A stretch of DNA of 64,000 nucleotides from Antedon mediterranea (lineage: Eukaryota; Echinodermata; Crinoidea; Comatulida; Antedonidae): NCBI RefSeq assembly GCF_964355755.1, contig NC_092670.1:22071201-22135200 (forward strand), read 5' to 3'. A model generated the notes under the pieces. It was not told the DNA's origin, did no database searches, and was given only the letters and a program-made list of their open reading frames with translations. Made by a program: the position numbers and the translations under genes. Positions within the stretch are counted from its first letter, which is position 1. Every line of letters begins with the position of its first letter. Below, piece after piece: positions 33,923 through 47,400 of this stretch.

Positions 33923-36900
33923 TCACAAAGTGTCGGAAGGTGGAACGTAGCAAGGGTGAAGTGGAGTTGTTTTGTTAAACATTAAAATATCCAAATCCTT
34001 TTTCTTCGGTTCGTTTTCGGTGTCATCATAGTAAGACATCTTCAAAATGTCGATGCCTTTCTTTGCATGCTCATAGATATCTTTGGTCTTGTCAACAAGA
34101 TCCCAAAGAAGACTTAGATCAACCTGACAACAAACAAATTGTTTATATTATGCGTTATCTTGGTTTTTTTTTACGGGAACGAGAAGCAAAAATCTTTGTT
34201 CGAACCCTTTCTAACGATCTGGACAGGCTAGGCTTGAAGTGCGTGGCATTCTTAATACATCACCGTACTCTTTGATACAATACTTAAACTTAAACTCGTG
34301 GTATATCTTGTCTTTAATATGGATGCTTACTAATCTACGCACGCGCACGTATTATTTAAGGCCCATTTACAAAGATCGACGATAACAAGATAAATATGCA
34401 TTTTTCATAGGGCCTACCTAAAACAAAAGAATTTTAAAAAGTTTTCCTCCTAAAACTATAGGATTATCATCTAGGCCTAGCTGCTTTTGACTGACTGATG
34501 CCATTTTTCAACTTTACTGTGATAAAACACCATTGTTTGCCCTTCCAAGTTACTACTTACGTGAAAGTATCCACTGAACGGCGAGTCGAGATCAGCAACG
34601 ACGTAACAGAGCAGTGTGATGGAGAATACCGTCAGAATACACATGGTGAGGTTCATTTCTGGTGACTGCGTCTGAGGAAAACAAATCAAATCGACAAGTG
34701 AGTCGCGATGTCCGCGAAAACAGAGTAAAGTTTGAGTTTTACAAGATTGTTTAGCTCAGCCGATTCGTACGGAAATAACGCGTTAGACTACCGTAAATCT
34801 TCTAATACTAGTACGGTAACACATACTTTAATAGTAACCCCCCTTCTAATAGTAACCCCTTATAATAATAACCCACTACTCTAATACTAGTAACCCACAC
34901 GGGGGTTACTATAGAGTCACAATGACTTGATCTCGGAAGTTGGGGAGTATTGAGTGCTTTTGAGTTTATATAAAATATAAAGTTAGAGTTCAACCAAATT
35001 TTTTTATTCGTACTGTTTTAATATTTTGCTATGAGTTGCTGACCAAAAAGTTAGGGTGGGTTACTATTTTCAGTTGCCTAATTTAAGATTAGTAATAGTA
35101 ACCCACTACTCTAATAGTAACCCCCCCCCCCCCCCCTTCTAATAGTAACCCACCCTAACACAAATTAAAGAAAAATAACCCAGGGTTACAATTAGAAGAT
35201 TTACGGTACTGTGTGTGTCAGGAGAGGCTACAATCCCATGGGATAAAGGTGGCTGTCAGAAGACGCGATACTATGATGATGTTCATAGTATCTAGACATC
35301 ATACACCATTCGCAAGCAATAGATTATCCGAACTGTTTGTCAACTCGCTTAAGCTTGGTTCCCACTAGAACGTAACGCAAGGACGTAAACGCAACGCAAG
35401 CGTTTTAACCAATGACAAGCGAAGTTATAGACAGTTAGCAATCACAAGCGAATAAGCCATCGCTTGTGATTGGTCAATTCACTTGCGTTGCGTTACGTCC
35501 CTGCGTTGCGTCGCTAGTGGGAACCACGCTTTACGCTACACTTACGTCCCTGCGTTACGTCCTAGTGGGAACCAATCTTAATACCCTACCTCGATCAGCA
35601 TGACTCCAAAGAATGAGAAGAAACCGACAATTTCCAGAAACGACCATTGTAGAGGGTGTACCTTGAATGACAGTGCTTGTTGTCGCTCAGATCCCCATTT
35701 GTTTAATTCCATTATGTTTGATATTATATGATCCTAAAATGTAAATATCTCATAATTACGTCTGTCATTAACATTTACGTTATTATTATTATTACTACGT
35801 TATCTACTGGTTGACTTAACTGCTGATGATATTGTAAAACGTAATAAAACTTATTGGTCTGAAAAGGTCCCTACGATATTACGTTATACGACTATTATAA
35901 ACGTATAAAGCAACGTATATTGTAAGATAAGGACAGTTACTTTATTCAAATTCAGGACATCCAATCCCTTATATCCCAGGAGGCGCGCCTATACTTACCA
36001 TTATCAAATTATCAATACTCATGTGGTTGTCTCGAACGTTTGCGCGCAGTATTCCCATAACCTATTTCATAAAAACAAAAAGAAGTCTCCGTCCTTCGTA
36101 AAATATGCGTTTACAGTAAATTCCGGGCCTTTAAAGATGTATTGTCCCTGAAAAAATAATTCTGAACAAAATTTTTCGTGAATATGCCATTTTACTGTAA
36201 CATAATAGTTATCCACTTTGACCAAAAATTGGATCTAAAAAATAATGTAGGCCTATTTACCTGAAAAACTGTAATTTATAGAAAAAAATGGTAAAATCGG
36301 CTGCCAGCCAATAGGTTTTTGGTTGAATTTAACCATTTTATATTATATTACATTATTTTTTTTCGTTTTTTGTTCTACTGAAGTGATTGTTAAAACTACC
36401 AAATAACATATTAAAAGTCTGATTTAATTAATCTTCATTTTTTCATGTTTTTGGGGGACAATACATCTTTTTAAAAACACATTAGTTGTATAAAAGGCAA
36501 TAGGCAATAACATATTCGGATCACGTCTGACAACCAGTGCGCTTACCATTGTTCTGACATAATACTGAAATTGTTTAAAATGATTTATGCCCACACATAA
36601 TCTCCGTTACATCAATCTGAAGTTATAGAATAAAAGTTTTAAGAGAGTATGTACCTTCCAAATTTGTCCAGAAGATGTATGTGATTTGTAGTCTGAAATG
36701 CTAAGTCCGCGTATGCCCTGAATTTGTTCCATTATGGAAATTGTCTCGTCTTTCACACACCTGCATACCTGAATGAAGAAAAGTGAACGTTAGGCTTAAA
36801 TGCTGATAATTAATAAGGTTTTGACGCGGTACGGCCCCTATACTTGAAGTCACATTATTTACTTCGCACATTTGACCCTGCACACAGTAGTTGAAACGAC

Positions 36901-39584
36901 ATGTTGGCTGTATTTGTTTGTCAACATACGGTATTACCTTTCGCTTTTCTTCAAGAGTTGCCCTCGGTAACTGTGCCGTCAGCGAAAGAATCTGATCAAG
37001 AAACCCAATCTCTAAAGAAACTGCGTCCAGAATCACTTTCTGCTTTTCTAAAACCGATTGGAAAGTGAACCCAAAGGATACCCTAAATTGAGACAGAAAG
37101 TGGACGTAAATAACATATTGTTTTTTTTTATTGTTGCAATATTTATACCTTACATACATTTTCTGTCATGAATGCGCCTGTAAATTTAATATATCATTGT
37201 CATCATTGAACGATTGTTTACTATAGATAGATTGATCGATATTCAAATTGAAGACTAACTTCGGAGAGTGTATCTAAACGGTCTCCGATCGCTTTATCAG
37301 GTTTTATCGAGTGCTATCGTCAGAATTGAGAACCTATTCGTTTGAAATAAATGATAATAATAAGTAGACCTACTTACGCATAAACAAGACCAGCCGGTGC
37401 TAAGAAACATGCTGTGAATAAGGGTATAGTTAAAAAAAAGATACACAAATTGTAGTTTATTAAAACGTGGTTTGATGACTAATTATACACCACCACCAAT
37501 CTACACCCAAGATGTAAGCCCTTTGTAAAAGGCAACTGAACTGCAATGTCCCATCAATTGGCCAGTTTTAATACACAAGGACCTGGATGAACCAACAGTA
37601 CTAAAACAGCACCTCGTGATCAGTCGTTAGTGTTGTGATCGTTATCTGCGTGTTTCGTTATCATTATCTGTTGATCGTCGTCGTCGCGTCATCATCATCG
37701 TCATCATCCATATTATGTTCATCATCATCCGTCTGTTCATTATCATCGTCGTCGTCATCATCATCGTCGTCGTCATCATCATCGTCGTCGTCATCATCAT
37801 CATCGTCGTCATCACCATCATCGTCATCGTCATCATCATCATCATCATCAACCTGTTCAACCCATGGACATGGTAATCATTACCATATTTGGGCACACAC
37901 ATAGTTTGATAGTGTAGACAGAGCTTTACTTATGTTTAATGCTTATCATGGATGCACCCTGTCATCTCCAATCATAAGATACAGCTAGAACCCCTCCTTT
38001 GAAACGGCCCTCTATTTAGGAGACAAGTACTCTTATGAAGGAAACTGTCCCTTTGAACAATAGGGATATTTTAGGCCCCGAAGGTGTTATTATAATTACC
38101 AATTGCGTCATTGATATTCGGCATTGAGTCGCCCCAGAAAATGTTTATGAGTGGTAATCGTATAAACAAGACCAATGGACAGAATGCCAGCGAGAGAACT
38201 GCTGGGCAAGCAATGAAGACGAGGGCAAGTGGTTGATTGTAATGGTGCCTCAACCCATCCATCGCGTCGTTGTCAGATGACGATATAACTAAAAAATATA
38301 ACAAAGTACTGCATATCAGCCTTTTGGGCGATCAAGTACGGCAAGGAAGCAATATATAAAGCAAAAAAAGGTGAGTGATTGTAATGACATCGTATACAGG
38401 TAGTAAATACATTACAGATACATAGTATATAAAGGTAGTATAATAAATCATCTAGAGCGATATAAAAATACGTTTGAAAGTAACATTTACTGAATAAATA
38501 AACCTCTGATTAAATAAAATATAAATGTTGTATACTTATATTTTATTTTTGTTTGAGATTATCTCAAGTTTATTTTAATTCTCAGTGATGAATATATTGT
38601 ATAAATACAAGTAGGCCTACATTTGTGACAATTAAAGTAAGCGTTTAAAGTAGTTAAAATACAAATATATTTACATAAAATAATTGAATTCAGTATTAAC
38701 CATTATTTGTTTTCATTTAAAATTTTAGATACGATGTTAATTAAAATGTAAAAATGGAAGATGGCGGTAATACATGATTAAAATTTTTCTTGTTAAACTA
38801 TCTTATTTGTGTTCTTATTTTTGTGTTCGAGTACAGAGGCTATAAACTCAGGGGAGTAATATGGCGTATCCTCCCTTTTCACCAAGACAAAATGGATGAA
38901 TGAAAAAAAGAGGAATGCAAAAGTTTGAAAGTTAGATATTTAGAATGATAGCTTGAAATGATATATTAATGAAAACCGTAAGGTTAGAGTCCATACACTG
39001 TGCAAATCCAAGATGCGATTTTTAATTAGGTCTTTATTTTAAATAAAGTTCTTTATTTATTTTGTAGGGCTTATAACAAAACGTTGTACTTACATTCGTC
39101 AGCGATGTTCTTGTAATCATCCATAATGAAGTTAAATGTAGAGTTTAGTTTACGCCTTTCTTTCATTCGGTCTTTTTTACGTTTATATTGTTGGATTTTA
39201 GCGCAAATCATAAGGAACAACAAAGCTATAAAAGTATAAAAACCAAACCAACAACTTAACAGATTTCGTCATTTTTATTTATTAATTTACTCTCAACATC
39301 TTCATAGACAAAAAATTCACTTAATATATCAATTTCCACGATAAAGCAATTCATGGGAAGCCTGACTTACCGGCGATGATAAGAAATATCAGAGACATTG
39401 GTGGGACCAATATTGCCTCTGGTGAAATTTCCTCGGCTTCAGATTCTGCTTCTGGATAAACATCGTCAAGACTCATTTCGGATTCGGCCTCCGGCTCAGC
39501 TTCTGAGAAACTCATTTCGGCTCCGGCCTCCGGTTCCACAAAAGCCATTGCTTCGGCACTAGGTTCAGTTTTTGCTGTGGTCAT
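33923..39584 (-). CDS. Multi-pass membrane protein resembling DUF4239 (bestrophin-like) family
   Basis: Ten phase-consistent exons: 39371-39584, 39094-39225, 38100-38288, 37378-37411 (34 nt), 36938-37082, 36655-36768, 35999-36061, 35590-35733, 34561-34671 and 33923-34123 (TGA), giving 448 residues. Seen: an acidic Glu/Ala/Ser-rich N terminus (1-55), then hydrophobic segments at about 58-80, 136-160, 178-200, 326-345 and 352-372. The segment FGFTFQSVLEKQKVILDAVS followed by LDQILSLTAQLPRATLEEKR, and the last membrane helix ending VVADLDSPFSGYF, resemble the signature blocks of DUF4239 proteins (Asp-Pro-Phe-Ser-Gly after the final helix). An in-frame TAA upstream of ATG 39584 supports that start. 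Function is unknown; the bestrophin-like fold suggests an anion channel but that is not shown. Gene model strong, family call moderate. Confidence 0.75.
34789..35208. mobile_element. ~420-bp inverted-repeat element built of AATAGTAACCC units
   Basis: Ends are TACCGTAAATCTTCTAAT and its exact inverse. The interior is made of repeated CTAATAGTAACCC(A/C) in both orientations, plus a 13-17 nt C homopolymer near 35130. It lies in an intron of the DUF4239-like gene. Probably a non-autonomous element; the interior may be slippage-prone. Confidence 0.7.
35349..35580. mobile_element. MITE (TTGGTTCCCACTAG family) with an extra right end
   Basis: TIRs read TTAAGCTTGGTTCCCACTAG and its inverse. The interior consists of CAACGCAAG and ACAAGCGAA inverted motifs. 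After the first right terminus (about 35533) there is a second partial right end (TTACGTCCTAGTGGGAACCA) to 35580, indicating nested or tandem copies. Other copies: 40104-40465, 42674-42852, 60571-60755. Confidence 0.82.
36132..36472. mobile_element. ~340-bp MITE (ATGTATTGTCCC family), copy 2
   Basis: TIRs AAAGATGTATTGTCCC and the inverse GGGGACAATACATCTTT. AT-rich interior shared with 29143-29496. Lies in an intron of the DUF4239-like gene. Confidence 0.78.
37678..37850 (+). repeat. Imperfect (TCA/TCG)n trinucleotide microsatellite
   Basis: About 170 bp of alternating CATCATCATCGTCGTCGTC units. It gives spurious poly-Ser and poly-Met frames on the two strands. Lies in an intron of the DUF4239-like gene, between exons at 38100-38288 and 37378-37411. 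Confidence 0.92.
37880..37926. mobile_element. Truncated right end of the GCTCTGTCTACACTA MITE family
   Basis: Contains ACCATATTTGGGCACA and TTTGATAGTGTAGACAGAGC only; the left half is missing. It abuts the trinucleotide repeat. Confidence 0.6.
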
Positions 39585-39824
39585 TTTCTGTGTCGATTCG
39601 TAACGGCTATAGAATTAAACTGACCACTGGTGGATTTGATAATGTATTTTAATATGGCCATAAGTAGGTATTGTTGTTGATGATGTAATTGGTCGCTTAC
39701 TGTATGTGTTGACAAGGTCATTGTCAATTTATACAAGTGAATTATGTTACTAGGCCTACTGCCGTGTTCTTCTTCTTATAAATCGATACTCTATTTTCTG
39801 TATTAAAACAACTGAGATCTAAAA

Positions 39825-39985
39825 TCCAATTTACACAGACGAGCAACAGTAAGAACCGCGTAGCGTGGTTCACGTAGAATCTGTATCTACCTAAGCGGAA
39901 ACCGCCCGTCCGCTCGGCGCTTTGTGATGGTCATATGGATTCTATTTTTGTATTTACCGTTATCGCTCGTCTGTGTAAATTGGCC
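39825..39985. mobile_element. ~160-bp MITE (CCAATTTACACAGACGAGC family), copy 2
   Basis: Clean TIRs CCAATTTACACAGACGAGC and GCTCGTCTGTGTAAATTGG. Interior shared with 30138-30280 but partly inverted and diverged. It sits just upstream of the DUF4239-like gene's first coding exon. Confidence 0.85.
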
Positions 39986-40103
39986 TTAATGTAGACCTCA
40001 CATGGGTTTTGAACCAGGTTAGTACGTCAAATCACCAGGCACGGCACCGGCTTGCCACTGTGCCAGATTTGCTTTTCCGACAAAAAATGTATAATGCATC
40101 AAT

Positions 40104-40465
40104 ATAAGCCTGGTTTCCACTAGCAACACATGGAAGACGTAAGCGCAACGCAAGTAATTTGACCAATCACGATGCGATGAATCTTTTATAGCATCGTGAT
40201 TGGTCAAATTACTACACTAGAGACACGTAAACGCAACGCAAGCGAGTTGATCCGAATGAAAAGCCGTTCACGTCTCTCACGTCACATACTTTGCCTTTAC
40301 ATCCTTGCGTTACGTCTTAAGCTTGGTTCCCATTTAGGACGCAACGCAAGGACGTAAATGCAACGCAAGCGTGTTGACCAATGACAAGCGACAGTTCGAA
40401 TAATCCATCGTTTGTGATTGGTCAACTCACTTACTTGTGTTGAGTCTCTATTGAGAATCAAACAT
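40104..40465. mobile_element. Composite of two TTGGTTCCCACTAG-family MITE copies
   Basis: First copy starts TAAGCCTGGTTTCCACTAGC (diverged). A second starts near 40317 with TTAAGCTTGGTTCCCA. Shared interior motifs are GACGTAA.CGCAACGCAAG and TTGACCAAT. The right ends are decayed. Confidence 0.65.
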
Positions 40466-40564
40466 TAATGTGAACATTGTTCTGGTAGTCAGGCTAATAC
40501 GTTTAAAAGTTATACCGTACGTGTCATCATCGACTTTTTTCGTCTACATCATCTACTAGGCTAC

Positions 40565-40689
40565 CTTTTCCATAATTGTTTGTATGATGCGCTCTCTACG
40601 CATCATTTCAAGCACAGTATGAGAAGATACTAACGACTGTGTATCAAGGCCAGGCCCGATTTGAGTGCAACGACACATTGCATCCAGTC
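40565..40689 (-). CDS. Unidentified coding-like internal exon
   Basis: 125 nt bounded by an ATTATAG acceptor and an AAAAG|GTAGCC donor, open for 41 codons: LDAMCRCTQIGPGLDTQSLV then SSHTVLEMMRRERIIQTIME, then K. The frame has the composition of real coding sequence and lies between the DUF4239-like gene and NPRL3. It does not join in phase to the DUF4239-like ATG exon. I do not recognise the protein. It may belong to a small gene divergent from NPRL3, or to an alternative 5' exon. Confidence 0.4.
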
Positions 40690-41397
40690 CTATAATAATT
40701 GGAGAAAATTAAATTACGATTAACCTAAACACCATCAATAATCGATACAATTGATTTTTTTAAAAGGAAAAGTGAATAATTCGTTTGCAGATAAACTGTA
40801 GTATTAATGATGTAATATTAGTAGACCTAAAGTAACGTGTCGTATGTCATGCGATGAGTGATATTGAAAGAAATAACTTGCGCGTGCGTGGGACGCGCAT
40901 ATATTAAAATATACCATAACCACAGGAAGTAGTTCAATATGTTTAAATGTGTTTAAATAATGTGATGTATCTTCTTCAATTCATTTCATTTATTTATTTT
41001 ACCAGAAATGCAAACATATAAAACGGATCAGGAAAAAAGGTGCTATTTGAAGTGTTGCTCTGGACAAAATTACTTTATTTCTTCAATTATCGTACAAAAT
41101 ACCATTACCGGTAGGCCTATATGGCATTGTACATCTTTAAATTGACGAGCAATGAATTGATGTTTTTTCACAATCAAGCACGTAGTTTCTGACCACTTAA
41201 TATCGATGATGCAATTAATGAATGCAAAAGCAATCATTATTTTTCAAGATTTATCTCAAAGTCAAAAGCCTTTTTCTTTTAATTATGTTTTTGAAAATGA
41301 ATAGAATAATTGACCTAGCCTGCACTAGACTAACGGATGCTTCGTTATAAAATATAATGAGTTCGATTGGTCAGGCTATACAAATCACAAAACTATG

Positions 41398-41449
41398 AAC
41401 ATATCAAAGATTGTATAGCGCCGTTAATACAATCTTTGAACATATGACA
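41398..41449. repeat. Stem-loop just upstream of the NPRL3 start
   Basis: ATATCAAAGATTGTAT and its near inverse ATACAATCTTTGAACATATG flank a short AGCGCCGTTA loop, ending about 41 bp before the ATG. It may fall in the 5' UTR. Role unknown. Confidence 0.6.
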
Positions 41450-41489
41450 TCTCCAGAAGATCTTATCGAAGACATACGATTTGTCAACA

Positions 41490-44400
41490 ATGCCGAATCT
41501 AACATCCACCCCGATAGGCTTAATTTTGGTCTCCTCTGGTTCTAGAGGGGAAAAATTGTTATTTAAATACCCTTATCAAGAAAATAAAAGTGAAGAACAT
41601 GTTGAAAATGGTGCGTATACATTAACTGTTATAAAATTAGATTAATATTTGCAAATTATCCCCCATTAAACACTAATCAAAGCTAGGCCATCATTGTCAA
41701 ACATCGAAAGGGCTAGAGGTCAAATTCCAACCCGATAAAATGTACATCTACCTACTTGAGATTCCGGGTTGTATAGGGCTAGCCCCAGATAAATTAATTA
41801 CCTGATATTCAGTCAATATTTAGTTAAACATGCAAACCAGCATTTATTATAAGCCAATAGTGCCTAGGTATGTATCTAGTCTTATAAATTATGATTATCA
41901 TAATTTAAAACAACTTTAAAAAAAAAATTATTATTAATCTTAATATATTATTTTTCAGCTAAACACAGCAGTCCATATGCTTTGCCAACGGAAGATGATG
42001 ATCTTCACTATTTTAGTGGGAAATCTCCCAGTGATTATACAGTTTTGGGAAAGCTTTATGGGTAAAAAAATGTTTACGTATTATTTTGCCCAGCCCAGTG
42101 TATCAAGGTCAGGGTATCTCCGGAATGGAGGAGGGATGAAATCAAGGGGGATCTGGGTGACTTAATCAGCATAAACACATTTCATAGGAAGTGCTTATTT
42201 TGGAGAGAGTGGGTGACATCTGGTTAGTCACATATTGGTGGGCAGGGCATCTATCAAGAAAGCTCCACCCTCTCCCTAAATATGATTATTTTCCATCTTC
42301 TTTTCCATTTAGGTGGAGAGAACTGAAACATACTTTAAAACCATGAGGTTCTCATAAATAATAGATACTTTTTTTGATACAGATTCTCTGACAAGATTCT
42401 ACCAGTGATATTGTGTAATGCAAGTTTGTGTGGGAAGAGGTTTGAGCTGACTGTAGATGATGTGAAATTTGTAGGTCATCCAACTGGTATCAATGAAAGA
42501 GACATGAAAAACTCACGGGTTGGTAACACTTCAAATTTATTTTTCAATATAAACTTCACAATGAAAAATAATAAATATCCATCCTGAGGTAGTCTCATTA
42601 CTTCGTTTAAGTAAGTGCGTTACCATTATGTTATTAAGATTATTAGTAGCTGGTCAAATTTAGGCTTTTACTCTAAGCGTGGTTCCCACTAGCGACGCAA
42701 CACAAGGTTGTAACGCAACGCAAGTGAATTGACCAATCACAAGCGATGGCTTATTCGCTTGTAATTGCTAACTGTCTATAACTTCGCTTGTCATTGGTTA
42801 AAACACTTGCGTTTACGTCCTTGCGTTACGTTCTAGTGGGAACCAAGCTTAACTGTGTTCATTCATTATTTAGAAATACCAGAAATCTAGCAAGAGAGAA
42901 GAAACAACGATGACAATGTTTAGTCTTGTGTTTGTACTTAATGTAAGTCTTTTACAAATTTACTAGTTAAGTATTTTCAATTTAATTTTATATCTACAAT
43001 ATAAAAACATACAAAATAATAAATACAATGAAGTAATCATGAGGGTAGGGGGGGAGGGTCATAAAGACTTTAAGTTCGACCCACCCCAAGATATATAACA
43101 TTAAATACCAAAAAGAAAAAAAATAGACGAAAAAAAATATATATATATATACATAAACTAATAATAAATAAAAGAAAACAAAGCTACAATTTCTATTTAA
43201 TCCACTTTACCTAATCTTAACTGGTCTTATAAAATATATATTTAACATTCATCACATCTTGAAAGTAAATAATTCTTGTATACTAATTTAAATTTAGAAG
43301 TTGTAGATGCAGTTTTAATTTCAACACCTTTCTGAAAACATCTTTTTCCCATATACTGTACCCACAGTAATATAACTGTTCAATGTTGACCATCATTTAA
43401 GAAAAATAGCAACCTTTCTAAAACCCAGTATAACCCGTTCTATTTATTTTCTCTCTGTATTGTAACGTTCGTCCATCGACTACCATCTTAAAAAAGAGCT
43501 TCCTAACATCGGCTTTATAACGGGCGGTACTCACAAATTAATTTTCACTGTTTATAACACTAAGTGGAATCCTCATTGTACAGTAGGTGGCAAATGTATA
43601 TGGAAAGAACTGTGCAATATACTACAATGTATTAGAAGCATTACGTTGGGATCTTTTGGTTGTTCATTAATTATTCTGTAGACACTAAACTATATATTAG
43701 CATGTTAAAACAAATAGTTATTCTTACATATGCTATTTTTATTCTTGTTATAGGATAATGCAGATGTTTCTGTAATTCATTGTTATCATGATTTATGTAA
43801 GAGGCTTGCTCTAGCTTTGAAACATGAAGAGAAGAGGTGTGGTTACTTAAGCCATGAAGCCAAGACAATGCTCGCAGTACATGACGAGGTGACAGCAATG
43901 CCCGAAGGTCAGTTGCTTGGAAGATACAGGGCTAGCCTAGCTAGAACTCTAATACTACTCTGCAATATTCTATAATAGGATATTGCAGAGTTAAGCTTTG
44001 TCTACACTACTAAACTTTATTTGATGTGTCCATATATGGGCATGGTGATGTCATATTACTACCATATTTGGGCACATCACACTTTTTTGGTCAAACTAGT
44101 TTGTGTAGACGGATCTTAATGTACAAGCTTTGAAATGACAAGATGACTGGTTAAGGATAAGTTGTAGTACAGTATGTTTACTGTGTTACCTGTGAGAGAG
44201 GTAGAGGAAGCAGTGGTGTCAGACTGTGTAGTTATAATTTAAACCTTATCAGATACTAAGATACATCTTTTTACAGATTCAGAAACCTCACCATATGGCT
44301 TAATGCTCACCAGAAGTAAATTATGTGAAGATCTTCGAAGCATATATCTTGGGTAAGAAATCTTAATCTTAATGTCGTGCTATTATATATATTACATGTA

Positions 44401-47400
44401 CAAGCAAACATTTTTGTTTATATTTCTCTGCTGTTCCTCTATATATGTGAAAAACAGTTGGTATTAATATTAGTATTATTTAATAGACATAGCACTCTCA
44501 TGAGGTTGCTGCATCTTTAAGAATTCTGAGATACACATTTGCTACCAATTGTTTACAAAACACGGTGTCTGACTTTTCTTCGTGTAACAACAATATTACA
44601 CATAGCGGTTGGATAAATACGCTAGGCAGTAGTAAATTTTGTCGAAAAACTAATTCACTTTTATTATCTCGTTCCACTATTATTTCTTTTCAGTTTATGT
44701 GATACCGGTGTAACTAGAGTACATATTAACAATTGGATTGAAGTTAGTTTTTGTCTACCACATAAAGTTCACAAAGTTGATCAGATGCTTTCAATAAAGG
44801 TAAAAATGATTTAACACAATATTTTAAATTTATTATATTTATTAAGGCTTGTAAAGAGCTTTATTATCTAAACAGTTATTCCTTTGAGGTTGTTTTAATT
44901 ATCTTTCAGTCTGATATTGTTGAGAAATCCCTAGCTGCCATCCGACCATATCATGCCATGCTTCTATTGGAGGACGAGTCATCACTCATTATGTCTTTAC
45001 CACCAGATTGTTCACCCTCATTGGTCAGAATCATTAAGCTAGCCACACCCCTTAAGAGTCTGCAGCAGCTGTCCCAGGATAGTGACATTGCTCTTTCACA
45101 GGTACAGCATTACTTTTTTATTTACTATACTAGTTACTGTACAACCTAAATCAGCTTACTGAGAAAATGAAACTACCCCATCTATACATCTATATTATAA
45201 TAGCACTAACCGGAATGTGTTACTCTATCTCTTCTTAAACTGTATCACAAATGTTAGTGTCGTTTAAGCTGGGACAACTTTTAATTCCTCTTTAGACATT
45301 CATCTATGTTAGAATGAAAAATCGGTCATATATCACACTCAGGTCGCAGAAAGGTCATCGCTAATAAAATGTTACACATCCATTAAACAGTTACTCTGCT
45401 AGTAATGCTGTATTAATGTACATTATCTTGTCTTGTCTAGGTGTTTCAGCTGGTTGGTCATCTGGTTTACTGGGGCAAAGCTACAGTTATTTTTCCTCTT
45501 TGTGAAACAAATATCTACATATTATCACCTCAGTCACCAACATTTTTGAAGTAAGCTTAGTTTTCTTGTTGAGCGTCCATATTGTATTTTAAATTTTTTT
45601 AATAAGTGCCGCAAAGAATTGGACTCGTATATCACATATTATTTTGTGATTCATTTTCAGCAATTTACAATTACTAGAAGACTTCAATTCTAAGTTCCCA
45701 CAATTCCTACAGTTTCCTCTTGTGGAGAATGCTGGCCGTCATGCCATACTTATTTCTGTTCTGTCTGAGTTTTCTTTACCAACACCACTGAGTGACCACA
45801 CAAGCATCCTAGGCCAAAATCTGCAAAAGGTAGGCAAGGTTCAAGTGTGAATTTCTTATTTAAAAGCATTTATCATGTGCAACCCTTTAACTCTCTGTGT
45901 TTTTATTTTCTACCTGTCTTTCTAAATCTTATCCTTCCCAATTACATTTGGTCACACAATATAAATACAAATACTATTTTGAAGACATTTTTTAGAAAAG
46001 TATTAATTCTATATACATTTTTTTAGGGGGATTTGGTCAAATTAGTAGTATGGTTACTTAAAAGGAGGCTTTTAGTACAGGTATGTTTTAATACAAAACT
46101 ATTAAGTAAGTTTAACTTTATAATCAATTAAGCAAATAATAAAATATTATGTGTGTACCTAAGCAATGTATTGTAGGTATGTTTCATTATAATTAATGAT
46201 ATTCTCAAATCAGCAATTAGTATGTGTTATATATTATTACTACTTTTTGTAGCGTCACACATACACATTTTTGGTACCAATGGACCACGAGGAGGAGGAG
46301 GAAAGGAAACCAGGAAAGCATTCTGTAAAGGCACTAGGGGGTGCCCTACATAAATTGGATTTTGAGCTAAAACCACCACAATCTGAGGCAATGTCAGGTA
46401 TTACTTGGTTTTCATAATTTAATTGAGTTATATTATGATACAGTAACTATTTCAAGAACTAATTGACTAAAGCTCTGCTGTCTACACTATCACACTTTAT
46501 GTGATAAAAAAGTGTGATGTGCCCATATACTGTATGGACATGATGTCATACCACTACCATATTTGAGCATATCACTACAATATTTGGGTACATCACACTC
46601 TTTTTGTCAAACTAATTTGATAGTTTAGACCGAGCTCTATAATATTAACTGTCAACTCAACAGTTAGCTGAATTCATCAGTTTCAATTTGTTTAAAAGTT
46701 TTTTTTTTTAACATTTTCTAGTTGATTCTGATGACATCAACACAGCCACTAGTACAAGTTTCGAAACTTTTTCAACACGTTCAGCTGATGAGACCCAGGG
46801 GGCGCTGTATCGCAGACGGTCGATGGAGATATTAACAGAGTACCTATCCAAGGACGAAATTGAAAGTGTGTGTAAAGTTCCTGCAGCAAACTCACCAGAA
46901 GATTTAAAGCTCTTTGCCAGGTAAATCGCCTAGTAATCTATTGAAGAGGGTGCCCTGTGTGCTGTTTCATATTCAAATGTTACCTGTCTTTAATATACTG
47001 TCGTTTATTCATGTTTTTTTTTTCTGGTTTTGCTATATTATCATTTTCTACTTTATTTATTTATTAATACTGTATTTAAAGTATTTTTAAAGTATATTCA
47101 GTAAGTTTTTTCTTTCTGTGTTTTCATCCCTCTTAATTTTCTGAACTTAAAACTCTATTTTCTTAATTACTGTTGTTAACATAAGAAAAATAAACATTCG
47201 TTTGATCAACCAGTACAAACATAATGTATGGATATTACTGAGTAACTTCTGAATATTTTGTTTTTAGGTTGTGTCCATATTTTCGAGGACATCACCATCT
47301 TGAAGAGATTATGTATTTAGAAAATGTAAATAGATCACAACTACACACAATACTAGACAAATTCAGCAGCGTGTTGTTTACATGTGTACACGAAGATGCA

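Noticed and set aside
37635-37904. Poly-Ser (plus) and poly-Met (minus) open frames
   Set aside because: Artefacts of the TCA/TCG trinucleotide repeat inside an intron of the DUF4239-like gene.
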